Source: Ruegeria_C sp040830705 (GTDB lineage Bacteria > Pseudomonadota > Alphaproteobacteria > Rhodobacterales > Rhodobacteraceae). From it: a stretch of DNA of 64,000 nucleotides. Shown piece by piece: positions 8,870 through 17,846 of the stretch. The notes beneath the pieces are model-generated. The model worked only from the letters and a program-made list of their open reading frames with translations. It was not told where the DNA came from and ran no database searches. The stretch spans positions 186,001 to 250,000 of the forward strand of contig JBFOME010000021.1 of NCBI GenBank assembly GCA_040830705.1, read 5' to 3'. A program made the position numbers and the translations under genes. How positions within the stretch are numbered: position 1 is the stretch's first letter; each line of letters starts with the position of its first letter.

Positions 8870-9598
8870 ATGTGGGCAGGAATTCAAACCGCGGTCGAGA
8901 TGATCTATCCCCCGCGCTGCGTCAGTTGCGGTGCGCTCGTGACCAGTGACTTCGGTCTTTGTGGGCCGTGCTGGCGCGACACTCCGCTGATCACCGGCAC
9001 AATTTGCGAAAGTTGCGGTCTACCGCTTCCCGGCGAGGTCGATGGGCACCGGATCGAATGCGATGACTGCATGCAGGCCCCGCGCCCATGGAAGGATGGG
9101 CGCGGGGCGCTCAGCTATACGGGCCGGGCGCGCAAGATGATCCTTGCGCTGAAACATGGCGACCGACCGGATCTGGCCCGCCCTGCCGCAAGATGGATGG
9201 TGCAGGCAGCAGGTCAGATGCTGCGCCCCGACCGAATGGTAGTTCCGGTGCCGCTGCACTGGTCGCGCCTGCTCAAACGTCGCTACAACCAGTCCGCCTT
9301 GCTTGCGACCCAGATCGCCCTTCTAAAAGACCTGCCCACCTGCCCCGATATGCTGCTGCGCACGCGCGCCACCCCAAAGCTGGACGGAAAATCGCGTGAA
9401 GAGCGAACTGCCCTGCTCTCGGGTGTCATCTGCGCTAACCCGCGTCATTCCAGTCAGATGATCGGGCGCGACGTGGTACTTGTAGATGACGTGATGACCT
9501 CTGGTGCGACTCTGACCGCCTGTGCCGAGGCCTGCCTGAAAGAGGGTGCAAAGCATATTTTCGTGCTCACGCTGGCACGCGTTGCCAAGGATGCCTAG
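8870..9598 (+). CDS. comF: ComF family phosphoribosyltransferase-like protein
   Basis: A 242-residue ComF/GntX-type protein: an N-terminal double zinc ribbon (CVSCG, CGPC, CESCG, CDDC, residues about 16-70) followed by a type I phosphoribosyltransferase fold with the PRPP loop VVLVDDVMTSGATLTAC near residues 200-216. In Bacillus and Haemophilus, ComF homologues act in DNA uptake; in alphaproteobacteria the role is mostly assumed. It starts immediately beside the divergent methyltransferase gene and is followed 36 bp later by grxC. Confidence 0.9.
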   Translation: MWAGIQTAVEMIYPPRCVSCGALVTSDFGLCGPCWRDTPLITGTICESCGLPLPGEVDGHRIECDDCMQAPRPWKDGRGALSYTGRARKMILALKHGDRPDLARPAARWMVQAAGQMLRPDRMVVPVPLHWSRLLKRRYNQSALLATQIALLKDLPTCPDMLLRTRATPKLDGKSREERTALLSGVICANPRHSSQMIGRDVVLVDDVMTSGATLTACAEACLKEGAKHIFVLTLARVAKDA

Positions 9599-9634
9599 TT
9601 CCCCGTAGATTGCCGCGACTCAAGGGAACAAGAC

Positions 9635-9892
9635 ATGAAACCGGTTGAAATCTACACCTCGCCGCTCTGCGGATTTTGCCATGCGGCCAAGCGCCTGCTG
9701 ACACAAAAGGGCGTCACCTTCGACGAGATCGATGTGTTGCGGAATCCCAACCGCAAACCAGAGATGATCAAGCGCGCCAGTGGCGGTCGCACGGTGCCGC
9801 AAATTTTCATTGGTGATACCCATGTGGGTGGTTGCGATGATCTTTACGCGCTGGATCGTGCGGGCAAGCTCGACACGCTTCTTGCGGCCTGA
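9635..9892 (+). CDS. grxC: Glutaredoxin 3
   Basis: An 85-residue glutaredoxin with the redox motif CGFC (SPLCGFCHAAKRLL), the cis-proline segment GRTVPQIFIGDTHVGGCDDL that binds glutathione, and full family length. It reduces disulfides and glutathione mixed disulfides in the cytoplasm. The proximal residue of the motif is Gly-Phe where E. coli GrxC has Pro-Tyr. Its stop overlaps the next start (TGATG type, 9892), so the downstream amidase is translationally coupled. Confidence 0.95.
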   Translation: MKPVEIYTSPLCGFCHAAKRLLTQKGVTFDEIDVLRNPNRKPEMIKRASGGRTVPQIFIGDTHVGGCDDLYALDRAGKLDTLLAA

Positions 9893-10722
9893 TGCGCACC
9901 GCCCTGCTTCAGATCACCTCGACGGACGATCCCGTCGCGAATCTCGACATGGTTTGCGGCCAGGTAGAGGACGCGGTGAGGCAGGGCGCAAAGTTTGTGC
10001 TGACCCCAGAGGTCACGAATTGTCTTTCAACAAGCACGACCCATCAACGCGCCGTTCTCCAGCATGAGGAGGATGACCGGATGCTCGCGGCTTTGCGACA
10101 GCAAGCAGCCGCGCTGAACATCTGGCTGCTTGTCGGCTCCCTTGCGCTCAAGACACATGACTCGGATGGCCGTTTTGCCAACCGGTCCTTTCTGATCGGT
10201 CCCGACGGGGAGGTTGTAGCGCGCTATGACAAGATCCACATGTTTGATGTGCAGGTCTCTGAGACAGAAACCTATCGGGAATCGTCGAACTACCGGCCCG
10301 GCACGCGTGCCGTTACGGCCAAGATGCCGTTCGGAACGCTGGGCCTGAGTATTTGTTACGATCTGCGCTTTCCCCATCTCTACGCCGCGCTGGCGCAGGC
10401 GGGGGCGCAGGTTCTGACGGTGCCGGCGGCCTTTTCACCGGTTACTGGGGCCGCCCATTGGCAGCCGCTGCTGCGCGCCCGAGCAATCGAAACCGGTTGC
10501 TATGTACTGGCACCGTGCCAAACCGGCACCCACCCGACCAGTCGCGGCAGGCAACGAACAACCCATGGTCACAGCCTGGCCATTTCGCCCTGGGGAGAGG
10601 TTCTGATCGACGCAGGAACGGAACCAGGCATTCACATTTTCGATCTGGATGTTACTTCTGTCACAGAAGCGCGCCGGAAGGTGCCTTCACTCACCCATTT
10701 GCGCCATTTCGATGGCCCATGA
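9892..10722 (+). CDS. Carbon-nitrogen hydrolase (nitrilase superfamily)
   Basis: A 276-residue nitrilase-superfamily amidase. The Glu-Lys-Cys triad is visible: Glu in LTPEVTNCLS (about residue 43), Lys in RYDKIHMFDV, and Cys in LSICYDLRFPHLYAALA. The spacing and the DLRFP context match the Nit1/Nit2-type branch, whose best-known members remove deaminated glutathione or omega-amidate 2-oxoacids. Being directly coupled to grxC fits a role in glutathione-related repair, which is inference from context. Followed 12 bp later by a MarR-type regulator. Confidence 0.9.
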   Translation: MRTALLQITSTDDPVANLDMVCGQVEDAVRQGAKFVLTPEVTNCLSTSTTHQRAVLQHEEDDRMLAALRQQAAALNIWLLVGSLALKTHDSDGRFANRSFLIGPDGEVVARYDKIHMFDVQVSETETYRESSNYRPGTRAVTAKMPFGTLGLSICYDLRFPHLYAALAQAGAQVLTVPAAFSPVTGAAHWQPLLRARAIETGCYVLAPCQTGTHPTSRGRQRTTHGHSLAISPWGEVLIDAGTEPGIHIFDLDVTSVTEARRKVPSLTHLRHFDGP

Positions 10723-10734
10723 TCCAGACCCGGA

Positions 10735-11175
10735 ATGACTGACGAGACGAATTCTCTTGCGGCTTCGCTGTTCAGCGAAATCCTCACCTCGGACCAGTTG
10801 CTGCGCAACCGGCTTAGCAGGGTGTTGCCCAAGGGGATGGAGATTTCGCATTTTTCGGTGCTCAACCATCTGGTTTTCGTGGGTGGCGAGCGAACCCCCG
10901 CGCAACTGGCCAGCACATTTCACGTCACCCGCGGCGCGATCACCAACACATTGGCAAAGCTGGAGTGGGCCGGATACGTGCATATCCGCCCGGATTGGGA
11001 TGACGCGCGACGCAAGATGGTGGCGATCAGCCCCTCTGGGCGTCGGGCGCGGGATCAGGCGATCTCATCCATTGCGCCGCTCATCAACACCTTTGTCGAT
11101 GATCTTGGGATCGAGCGTGTGCGAAGCGTCCTGCCCGTCCTGCGCGATCTGCGGCTGAAGCTGGAAAACGAGTAG
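10735..11175 (+). CDS. MarR family transcriptional regulator
   Basis: A 146-residue winged-helix regulator. The N-terminal helix (LLRNRLSRVLPKGMEISHFSVLNHL), the recognition region (TPAQLASTFHVTRGAITNTLAKLEWAGYV) and the wing (HIRPDWDDARRKMVAISPSGRR with the conserved D-x-R) follow the MarR pattern. The C-terminal helix would complete the dimer interface. It is third in the grxC-amidase-marR run with 12-bp spacing and so may regulate that group or itself. The ligand cannot be read from the sequence. Confidence 0.9.
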   Translation: MTDETNSLAASLFSEILTSDQLLRNRLSRVLPKGMEISHFSVLNHLVFVGGERTPAQLASTFHVTRGAITNTLAKLEWAGYVHIRPDWDDARRKMVAISPSGRRARDQAISSIAPLINTFVDDLGIERVRSVLPVLRDLRLKLENE

Positions 11176-11177
11176 GC

Positions 11178-11924
11178 TCAGCCCGGTCTCACGCTTGCGG
11201 TGACATAGTTGACGCTTAGGTCGCGGGCCGAGATCGACCACGACCAGAGCAGCGGGTTGAAGACGAAACCCTTGCGATCAACCGGCTCCAGCCCAGCTTG
11301 CCGGAGCAATTCGAACAGCTCATCCGGTGTGATGAACTTTGACCACTCATGCGTGCCGCGTGGCAGCCAGCGCATCACCACCTCGGCCCCGAATATCGCC
11401 ATCGCATAGGATTTCGGATTGCGGTTGAGGGTTGAGCAAACCTGCAGCCCGCCAGGCCGGAGCAATTGTTGCGTCGCGGTCAGATAACTCAGCGGGTCGG
11501 CCACATGTTCGACAACTTCCATATTGAGAACCACATCGAACTGTTCTCCGGCCTCTGCAAGCGCTTCGGCGGTGGTGTGGCGATAGTCGATCTCAAGACC
11601 TGATTGCTCGGCATGAACCTGTGCGACCGGAATGTTCCCTTCGGCGGCATCGGCGCCGACCACATCCGCCCCAAGCCGCGCCATTGGTTCGCTGAGCAAC
11701 CCGCCACCGCAGCCGATATCAAGCAGACGCAACCCGGCAAAGGGGGCAGAATCAGTCAGGTCACGCTCGAACTCCGCGGCAATTTGCCCGGTGATATAGT
11801 CCAAACGGCAGGGGTTGAGCATGTGCAGAGGCTTGAATTTCCCTGCCGGATCCCACCATTCTGCCGCCATCGCCTCGAATTTGGCGATTTCTGCCGGGTC
11901 AACGGTGGATTGATAGACTTGCAT
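11178..11924 (-). CDS. ubiG: Ubiquinone biosynthesis O-methyltransferase
   Basis: UbiG performs the two O-methylations in ubiquinone synthesis using SAM. The 248-residue product has the family start (FEAMAAEWWDPAGKFKPLHMLNPCRLDYI), SAM motif I LLDIGCGGGLLSEPMARLGA, motif II DVVLNMEVVEHVADP and the C-terminal LGTHEW-like segment PRGTHEWSKFITPDEL. Start placed at ATG 11924 (MQVYQSTVDP), with GGAG 8 bases upstream; a longer frame to 11981 would overlap the divergent pip start. It ends 2 bp from the convergent MarR gene. Confidence 0.95.
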   Translation of the reverse strand: MQVYQSTVDPAEIAKFEAMAAEWWDPAGKFKPLHMLNPCRLDYITGQIAAEFERDLTDSAPFAGLRLLDIGCGGGLLSEPMARLGADVVGADAAEGNIPVAQVHAEQSGLEIDYRHTTAEALAEAGEQFDVVLNMEVVEHVADPLSYLTATQQLLRPGGLQVCSTLNRNPKSYAMAIFGAEVVMRWLPRGTHEWSKFITPDELFELLRQAGLEPVDRKGFVFNPLLWSWSISARDLSVNYVTASVRPG

Positions 11925-11973
11925 TCCCGTCTCCGTATGCTCTTTTACCGCGTAAGCACTATATAGGGCGGTA

Positions 11974-12951
11974 ATGGACAAGTATCCCGACCAAAAGCGC
12001 GCAGTTCAGTATCTTTATCCGCCGATCGATCCATTCGATCAGCGCATGATCGATGTGGGCCAGGGTCACCGTATCTATACGGAACAATGCGGAAATCCCG
12101 ACGGTAGGCCGGTTGTGGTTCTGCATGGCGGCCCAGGCGGAGGATGCAGCCCGGCGATGCGGCGCTACTTCGATCCTGAGGTCTACCGAGTGATTCTGTT
12201 CGACCAGCGCGGCTGTGGCCGCTCACGCCCTCATGCGTCGGTCGAAAACAATACGACCTGGCATCTCGTGTCGGATATCGAAGTGATTCGCCGTCAGTTG
12301 GAGATCGAACGCTGGGCGGCCTTTGGCGGTAGTTGGGGCGCGACCTTGGCGCTGATCTACGCGCAGGCACACCCCGATCGGGTTGCGCATCTGATCCTGC
12401 GCGGCGTGTTCCTGATGACCAAATCCGAACTTGATTGGTTCTATGGCGGCGGCGCAGGGAATTTCTGGCCCGAACCCTGGGCGCGCTTTTCGTCGCTGAT
12501 CCCAAAGGATGAGCAGGGTGACATGATCGCTGCCTATCACCGACGGCTGTTTTCCGGGAACCTGCAAGAAGAGACCAAGTATGGCCGCGCCTGGTCTGCC
12601 TGGGAGAACGCGCTGGCCTCGATCCATTCAAACGGCTCGACCGGGGAAAGCCCCGGTGACTATGCCCGCGCCTTTGCCCGTCTGGAAAACCACTACTTCA
12701 TGAACAACGGCTTCCTCGACGAAGACAGCCAGATACTCAGCAACATGGCGCGGATCACGCACATTCCCGGCCATATCGTGCAGGGCCGTTATGACATGAT
12801 CTGCCCGCCAGTCTCGGCCTGGAACCTGAGCAAACGCTGGCCCAACTGTCAGCTCAAGATGGTACGCAACGCGGGCCATGCCCTGTCGGAACCGGGAATC
12901 AGCGCTGAGTTGGTCCGAATCATGGATCAAATCGCGGAGCAGCCCGAATGA
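11974..12951 (+). CDS. pip: Proline iminopeptidase
   Basis: A 325-residue alpha/beta hydrolase of peptidase family S33 that releases N-terminal proline. It shows the oxyanion loop HGGPGGGCSP, DQRGCGRSRPHA, the nucleophile elbow GGSWGATLALIYAQ and the late catalytic Asp/His regions (GRYDMICPP and AGHALSEPG). Length and order match the family. It is divergent from ubiG (about 50 bp between starts) and its stop overlaps the next start (ATGA at 12948), coupling it to a peptide-binding-like protein. Confidence 0.95.
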   Translation: MDKYPDQKRAVQYLYPPIDPFDQRMIDVGQGHRIYTEQCGNPDGRPVVVLHGGPGGGCSPAMRRYFDPEVYRVILFDQRGCGRSRPHASVENNTTWHLVSDIEVIRRQLEIERWAAFGGSWGATLALIYAQAHPDRVAHLILRGVFLMTKSELDWFYGGGAGNFWPEPWARFSSLIPKDEQGDMIAAYHRRLFSGNLQEETKYGRAWSAWENALASIHSNGSTGESPGDYARAFARLENHYFMNNGFLDEDSQILSNMARITHIPGHIVQGRYDMICPPVSAWNLSKRWPNCQLKMVRNAGHALSEPGISAELVRIMDQIAEQPE

Positions 12952-13787
12952 GGCGCCTTGATCGACGCGCTCTCTTTGCCTCTGGTGCCGCCGCGGCGTT
13001 GTTGGCCGCTACGGGATTATCGGCACAGGCCGGGCCACGCACAGGTGGGGCCTTACGCATTGCGGTTCCACGCGAAGGCGACGCGCTGGGTGTGATCGCA
13101 CGTCGCGCGCTGTTTGAGTCTCTGACCGAGATCGGGCCGGACGGCGCATTGCGCGGGGAACTGGCGACCGCATGGAAAAGCAATGCCGAAGCCCGCATCT
13201 GGACCTTCGATCTGAAAGAGGGCGTGCGTTTCCACGACGGCGCCCTGCTAAAAATCGCTGACGTAATCTCTGCGCTCTCTCAACTGCCGAATCTGGCATC
13301 AGCGCGGGCTGTCACCGAACGTTGCCTTCGCTTGGAAATGACACGGGCCACACCCGATCTTCCCCTGTTGTTGGCCGGCGACAGCTACCTGGTCGTGCCA
13401 GTGGGGTCTGGGGACCTGACGTTGGACAACGCCATTGGGACCGGCTGCTACCGTGCAGTCTCGGCTCGGGCGGACCGGTATTTCCGCGCCACCCGTGTCG
13501 CGGATCACCACCGGCAGGGCCACGCTGGTTGGGCAGATGCGGTCGAAATCATAGTGATCCCCGATCCCGCCGTGCGTGCAGAAGCGCTATACGACGGGTT
13601 CGTTGGCATTAGCGTGTTGCCCCAGACAGACGCAGTTATGGCGCGCGGCGGATACCATTGCCATCCGTCCGCCGCTGACATGCAAATCGCCTTCACGCCC
13701 CAGATTGCCCATCCCGCTGCCATCAGCAAGAGCGCTGGGCTTGGAGACCTGCGCATCGCTGAACGGTGGTGGCTGTCCCAGGCATGA
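12948..13787 (+). CDS. Shortened family-5 solute-binding protein
   Basis: A 279-residue periplasmic protein that resembles only part of an SBP family 5 (DppA/OppA-type) binding protein, which usually has about 500 residues. RRALFASGAAAALLAATG is a twin-arginine-like signal. The domain I signatures GGALRIAVPREGD, FESLTEIGPDGALRGELATAW and WTFDLKEGVRFHDG are present; the C-terminal half expected in full-length members is absent, and the frame closes with a normal stop. No permease or ATPase is adjacent. It is coupled to pip, so it may bind peptides or act as a scaffold; that is inference. Confidence 0.75.
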   Translation: MRRLDRRALFASGAAAALLAATGLSAQAGPRTGGALRIAVPREGDALGVIARRALFESLTEIGPDGALRGELATAWKSNAEARIWTFDLKEGVRFHDGALLKIADVISALSQLPNLASARAVTERCLRLEMTRATPDLPLLLAGDSYLVVPVGSGDLTLDNAIGTGCYRAVSARADRYFRATRVADHHRQGHAGWADAVEIIVIPDPAVRAEALYDGFVGISVLPQTDAVMARGGYHCHPSAADMQIAFTPQIAHPAAISKSAGLGDLRIAERWWLSQA

Positions 13788-13936
13788 GCACGCGCATTCC
13801 GGGCGCAAGTTGGGCGATTCAGTCTATCGGATGTGCCCGCAATCCCTAAGATCCGGACAAATTTCCACAGAAGGCGGGTCATTTCCCTTATTTTCCCACA
13901 CTTTGTGAGCCGTCACCCGGTTTTTTACGAAATTTA

Positions 13937-13950
13937 TGCAACCGGTTGCA
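13937..13950. promoter_or_regulatory. LacI-type operator
   Basis: TGCAACCGGTTGCA is a perfect 14-bp palindrome with the central CpG typical of LacI/GalR-family operators. It lies about 55 bp before the first gene of the sugar transport operon, and that operon encodes its own LacI-type regulator at 18049-19047, the likely ligand. A potential ATG at 13936 lies across this operator, so it is unlikely to be the translation start. Confidence 0.8.
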
Positions 13951-14004
13951 AAAATGAATATTGCCGTTACAGTAAGTGGCGCCATAGGGAGGAGCCTGTC
14001 GGCA

Positions 14005-14823
14005 ATGATGCAATTTGGCCTAAACCACATGACGGCACCGCACCTGAATGCGCGGGATCTGTTGAGCTTGGCGGCGGGCTTGGGCTGCACTGGTGTCGAA
14101 TTCCGCAACGATCTGGACGGCGCACTATTTCAAGGTGAGACCGCCGAGGATATTGGCGCTGCCGCGCGCGCCGCAAACCTGCGCATCCTGGCACTGTCTG
14201 AGGTCAAGGCCTTCAACTCAAACGCACGCGACGCGCTGCCTGCCGCCCTTGCTCTGATGCAGTCGGCATCCGCGTGCGGCGCCGAAGGGGTTGCCCTGAT
14301 TCCACAGGTCGCAAACGCGCCGATCCCGCGCGCCGAGCACCGTCACATGCTGCGCGCGGCGTTGGAGACCCTGCTGCCGCCGCTGGAGGCGCACGGCCTG
14401 ACAGGGCTGATCGAGCCGCTTGGATTTGCCAACAGCACCCTCCGGTTCAAAGAGGATGTCGTCTCTGTTCTGAACGACATGAATCGACCCGCCTGTTTCG
14501 GGATCGTACACGACACGTTCCACCACCATCTGTCAGGCGAGGATGACGTCTATGCCGATGCAACGGCGCTGGTGCATGTCTCGGGCGTGACCAACCCTGC
14601 CTTGTCGGCAGAAGAGATGACCGACGCGCATCGAGTCCTCGTAGACGCTGATGATCGCCTTGGCAATCTCACGCAACTGCGCGCATTGCGCGCGGCAGGC
14701 TATGACGGCCCCGTTTCGTTCGAGGCTTTCGCACCGGAAATTCACCAGATGATCCGGCCAGCCAAAGCGCTGGCCCGGTCCAAGGAGTTCATCACATCGC
14801 ATCTGGCGCGGAGGGCGGCCTGA
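14005..14823 (+). CDS. Sugar phosphate isomerase/epimerase-like TIM-barrel protein
   Basis: A 272-residue AP-endonuclease-2-like TIM barrel of the IolE/IolI/xylose-isomerase-like family. It starts QFGLNHMTAPHLNARDLLSLAAGLGCTGVEFR, and carries metal-ligand-like Glu/His positions in GLIEPLGFANSTLRF, GIVHDTFHHHL and GPVSFEAFAP. Start set at ATG 14005, about 12 bases after AGGGAGGAG; it has a tandem ATG at 14008. It is the first gene of an ABC import operon behind a LacI-type operator, so it probably converts the imported polyol, inositol or keto-sugar. The exact substrate is not readable. Confidence 0.85.
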   Translation: MMQFGLNHMTAPHLNARDLLSLAAGLGCTGVEFRNDLDGALFQGETAEDIGAAARAANLRILALSEVKAFNSNARDALPAALALMQSASACGAEGVALIPQVANAPIPRAEHRHMLRAALETLLPPLEAHGLTGLIEPLGFANSTLRFKEDVVSVLNDMNRPACFGIVHDTFHHHLSGEDDVYADATALVHVSGVTNPALSAEEMTDAHRVLVDADDRLGNLTQLRALRAAGYDGPVSFEAFAPEIHQMIRPAKALARSKEFITSHLARRAA

Positions 14824-14905
14824 TGGGTGTGATGGTCAAATCGCCTCGCAATGAGGTCCCGGCATCAACAGGTCGTGCGCCGGGCACGATTACAGGGAGG
14901 AAACC

Positions 14906-15850
14906 ATGAAGAAAGTACTTATTGCCACCGGCCTTGCCGCATTGATGGGCACATCCGCGATGGCCGAAACCATCGGTGCGTCCATTGCGCGGTTTGACGA
15001 CAATTTCCTGACCGTTATGCGCAACGGTATGACCGAACACGCGGCATCTCTGGATGGTGTGGACCTGCAGGTTGAGGATGCAACCGACGATGTGGCCAAA
15101 CAGCTCGATCAGATCAATAACTTCATCGCGTCGGGCGTCGATGCAATCATTGTGAACGCCGTCGATACCTCGGCGACGCAGGCGATGACCGATGCGGCCG
15201 CCTCTGCCGGCGTGCCGCTGGTCTATGTCAACCGCGAGCCTGCAAATGTCGACACCCTGCCCGAAAATCAGGCCTTCGTGGCATCGAACGAGATCGAATC
15301 CGGTACGCTAGAGAGCTTTCAGATCTGCCGCAACCTGCGGGCAGAGGGCAAAGCTGGCGGTGCCAAAGGATATGTTCTGATGGGCCAACTCTCCAACCAG
15401 GCTGCCGTTCAGCGTACCAAGGACGTGCATGACGTGGTCGGCATGGACATGTGCAACTTCATGGAAATCATCGACGAACAGACTGCCGAATGGTCGCGCG
15501 ACAAGGCGCAGGACCTCATGACCAACTGGCTGTCCTCTGGCGAGGATTTCGACTTTGTCATCGCCAACAACGACGAGATGGCAATTGGTGCGATCCAGGC
15601 CATGAAAGCCTCAGGCATCGACATGGCCACCGTGCAGGTCGGTGGTGTGGACGCCACGCAGGATGCGCTGGTTGCAATGCAGGCTGGCGATCTGGACGTG
15701 ACCGTATTCCAGGACGCCCACGGTCAGGGCGCAGGCTCGGTTGATGCCGCGTTGGCCTTGGCACGCGGCGAAGATCTGGATCAGAAAGTCTACATTCCGT
15801 TCAAACTGGTGACACCCGACAACGTCGCCGATTTCCTGTCGCGGAACTAA
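14906..15850 (+). CDS. Sugar/inositol-type periplasmic binding protein
   Basis: A 314-residue periplasmic binding protein of the RbsB/inositol-binding type (Peripla_BP_4). The signal peptide is MKKVLIATGLAALMGTSAMA. The mature part begins ETIGASIARFDDNFLTVMRNGM, continues with DQINNFIASGVDAIIVNAVDTSA, VPLVYVNREPAN and FVIANNDEMAIGAIQAMKASG, all standard for this fold. GGAGG lies 6 bases before the ATG. It is followed by a 9-bp stem-loop and then the permease gene, the usual arrangement that keeps binding protein in excess. It resembles rhizopine/inositol binders, without certainty on ligand. Confidence 0.93.
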   Translation: MKKVLIATGLAALMGTSAMAETIGASIARFDDNFLTVMRNGMTEHAASLDGVDLQVEDATDDVAKQLDQINNFIASGVDAIIVNAVDTSATQAMTDAAASAGVPLVYVNREPANVDTLPENQAFVASNEIESGTLESFQICRNLRAEGKAGGAKGYVLMGQLSNQAAVQRTKDVHDVVGMDMCNFMEIIDEQTAEWSRDKAQDLMTNWLSSGEDFDFVIANNDEMAIGAIQAMKASGIDMATVQVGGVDATQDALVAMQAGDLDVTVFQDAHGQGAGSVDAALALARGEDLDQKVYIPFKLVTPDNVADFLSRN

Positions 15851-15869
15851 TCCGACAGATCAAGAAAAG

Positions 15870-15894
15870 GCAGAGCGGCACTGTACCGCTCTGC
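15870..15894 (+). other. Intercistronic stem-loop after binding-protein gene
   Basis: A perfect 9-bp inverted repeat (GCAGAGCGG / CCGCTCTGC) encloses a 7-base loop between the binding-protein and permease genes. No T run follows, so it is more likely an mRNA-stabilising or attenuating element than a full terminator. Confidence 0.65.
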
Positions 15895-15943
15895 AAGAAC
15901 AAGACCTATTCGCGACATCACCTATTCAATCGAGGGACACCTG

Positions 15944-17029
15944 ATGGCTGAAGAATCCCACGGTATCGGCGGGCTGAAATACGACAAGTCCAAACGGTCC
16001 TGGCCAGGCGAGGTGAATATCTTTTTCGCCCTGATCATAATCATCCTCATCTTCGAAGCGCTTGGTCAGTTGCTTCCGTATATGCGCGGTCAAAGCATGT
16101 TGTTCGACTTCAACACCAACCGCGATGGAACCATTCTGAATATCGCCCGGATCAAGATCATTATCCTGCAGGTGGCGATCATCGGGATCATCGCCCTGGG
16201 AGTTACGCAAGTGATCATCTCGGGCGGGATTGACCTGTCGTCAGGGCCTCTTGTCGGTGCGACGGCAATGATCGTGATGTCCTTTGCCCAGACCGAACTG
16301 GTAAACGGGCAGTTGAACCCCAAAGCGGTGTTCGGACCCTGGGCCTTTGACCTGCCTGTACTCATACCCGTAATAGTGGGGTTATGTTTCGGGGCCTTCA
16401 TAGGCGCCATAAACGGATCGCTGATCGCGTTTACCGGCATTCCGCCCTTCATCGCAACGCTTGGTATGTTCCTGATCTGCCGGGGCATCGCCCAGTGGTG
16501 GACACGCGGTCAACCGGTGTCCTTCCCCACCGAAAGCTATGCCTGGCTAGGATCAGGCATGATGCCGGTGGTATGGTTCCTGTTGTTGGCTTTCCTGTTC
16601 CATTTCATCCTGAAATTCACGGTCTACGGCAAACATACCTATGCGATCGGCTCAAACGAAGCCGCGGCGCGGATGTCGGGTATCAACGTGCGTCGGCACA
16701 AGGTCATGGTTTACATGATCGCCAGCATGCTGGCCGCCTTTGCCGCGATCATTCTCAGCTCGAAGAACCTGACCGCGCAGACCGGCATGGGACAGTTCTA
16801 TGAACTGTTTGCAATTGCGATGGCTGTGATCGGCGGCGTCAGCCTGACCGGCGGGCGCGGATCGATCATCGGCACTGTTCTGGGTGCCATGGTGTTCGGC
16901 GTGATCCAGTCCGGGTTTACCTATATCAAGCTCGACGCGTTCTATCAGTTGATGGCCATGGGAGCGATCATCATTAGCGCCGTGGTCCTTGATCAATGGC
17001 GCCAGAAAAGCGCCGCGGCCAAGGCCTAG
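15944..17029 (+). CDS. Sugar ABC transporter permease (RbsC type)
   Basis: A 361-residue BPD_transp_2 family permease with about ten hydrophobic helices. Hallmarks are QVAIIGIIALGVTQVIISGGIDLSSG, AFIGAINGSLIAFTGIPPFIATLGM, a GKHTYAIGSNEAAARMSGINVRRHK coupling loop that contacts the ATPase, and GGVSLTGGRGSIIGTVLGA. The N-terminus is cytoplasmic and longer than in E. coli RbsC, with an extended periplasmic loop of about 40 residues after the first helix. It works with the neighbouring binding protein and ATPase. Confidence 0.93.
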   Translation: MAEESHGIGGLKYDKSKRSWPGEVNIFFALIIIILIFEALGQLLPYMRGQSMLFDFNTNRDGTILNIARIKIIILQVAIIGIIALGVTQVIISGGIDLSSGPLVGATAMIVMSFAQTELVNGQLNPKAVFGPWAFDLPVLIPVIVGLCFGAFIGAINGSLIAFTGIPPFIATLGMFLICRGIAQWWTRGQPVSFPTESYAWLGSGMMPVVWFLLLAFLFHFILKFTVYGKHTYAIGSNEAAARMSGINVRRHKVMVYMIASMLAAFAAIILSSKNLTAQTGMGQFYELFAIAMAVIGGVSLTGGRGSIIGTVLGAMVFGVIQSGFTYIKLDAFYQLMAMGAIIISAVVLDQWRQKSAAAKA

Positions 17030-17042
17030 GGAGGAGGAACTG

Positions 17043-17846
17043 ATGAGTGAAGTAAAGCTCCACGACATGGGTGACATCATCCTTGAGACGCGCGGCCTGA
17101 CCAAACACTACGGCGGTGTGCATGCCCTGGAAGACGCCAATTTTATCCTCAAGAAAGGGGAACATGTGGCGATCATGGGCGACAACGGGGCGGGCAAATC
17201 CACATTTGTCCGCCAGATCACCGGCGTCGAACAGCGCACGCGCGGCACAGTCATCTTTGATGGTCACGAGGTTGATTTCAAAGGCCCGCTGGAGGCGCGC
17301 GAGGCCGGGATCGAAACCGTGTTCCAGACGCTGGCATTGGCAGATCACCTGGACGTGCCCGACAACCTGTTCCTCGGACGGGAAAAGACCATGTGGAACT
17401 GGCTTGGCCCGTTCCGGCGGCTGGACTACAAGTCGATGCGCGCCGATACGATGGCCGCGCTGGAAAAGACCGGGGTCAAGATACCCAACATCCGCAACAC
17501 GATCCAGAACATGTCGGGTGGTCAGCGGCAATGTGTGGCAATCGCGCGAACGGCCAGTTTCCATTCCAAACTGACTATCATGGACGAGCCGACCGCGGCA
17601 CTAGGCGTTCAGGAAACGGCGCAGGTCGAGAATATCGTTCGGACGCTCAAGAAGGCGGGCGAGCCGTTGATCCTGGTCAGCCACAACATGCGGCAGGTCT
17701 TTGATCTGGTGGACCGCATCATCGTGTTCCGCCGGGGTCGCATCTGTGCCAATCTCGACATCAAGAACGAGAGCTTCACTGGCGAGGATGTGGTCAGCTA
17801 CATCACCGGCGCCAAGACCGGCCCGGAATATGAAGGAGTGGCATGA
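17043..17846 (+). CDS. Sugar ABC transporter ATP-binding protein, single domain
   Basis: A 267-residue ATPase with Walker A GDNGAGKST, signature MSGGQRQCVAIAR and Walker B KLTIMDEPTAALG followed by the switch His in VSHNM. Unlike RbsA or MglA it contains only one ATPase domain, so two copies must dimerise. The Q-loop region reads VFQTLAL. Start at ATG 17043 after GGGAGGAGG. Its last bases overlap the next small gene (ATGA at 17843). Confidence 0.94.
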   Translation: MSEVKLHDMGDIILETRGLTKHYGGVHALEDANFILKKGEHVAIMGDNGAGKSTFVRQITGVEQRTRGTVIFDGHEVDFKGPLEAREAGIETVFQTLALADHLDVPDNLFLGREKTMWNWLGPFRRLDYKSMRADTMAALEKTGVKIPNIRNTIQNMSGGQRQCVAIARTASFHSKLTIMDEPTAALGVQETAQVENIVRTLKKAGEPLILVSHNMRQVFDLVDRIIVFRRGRICANLDIKNESFTGEDVVSYITGAKTGPEYEGVA

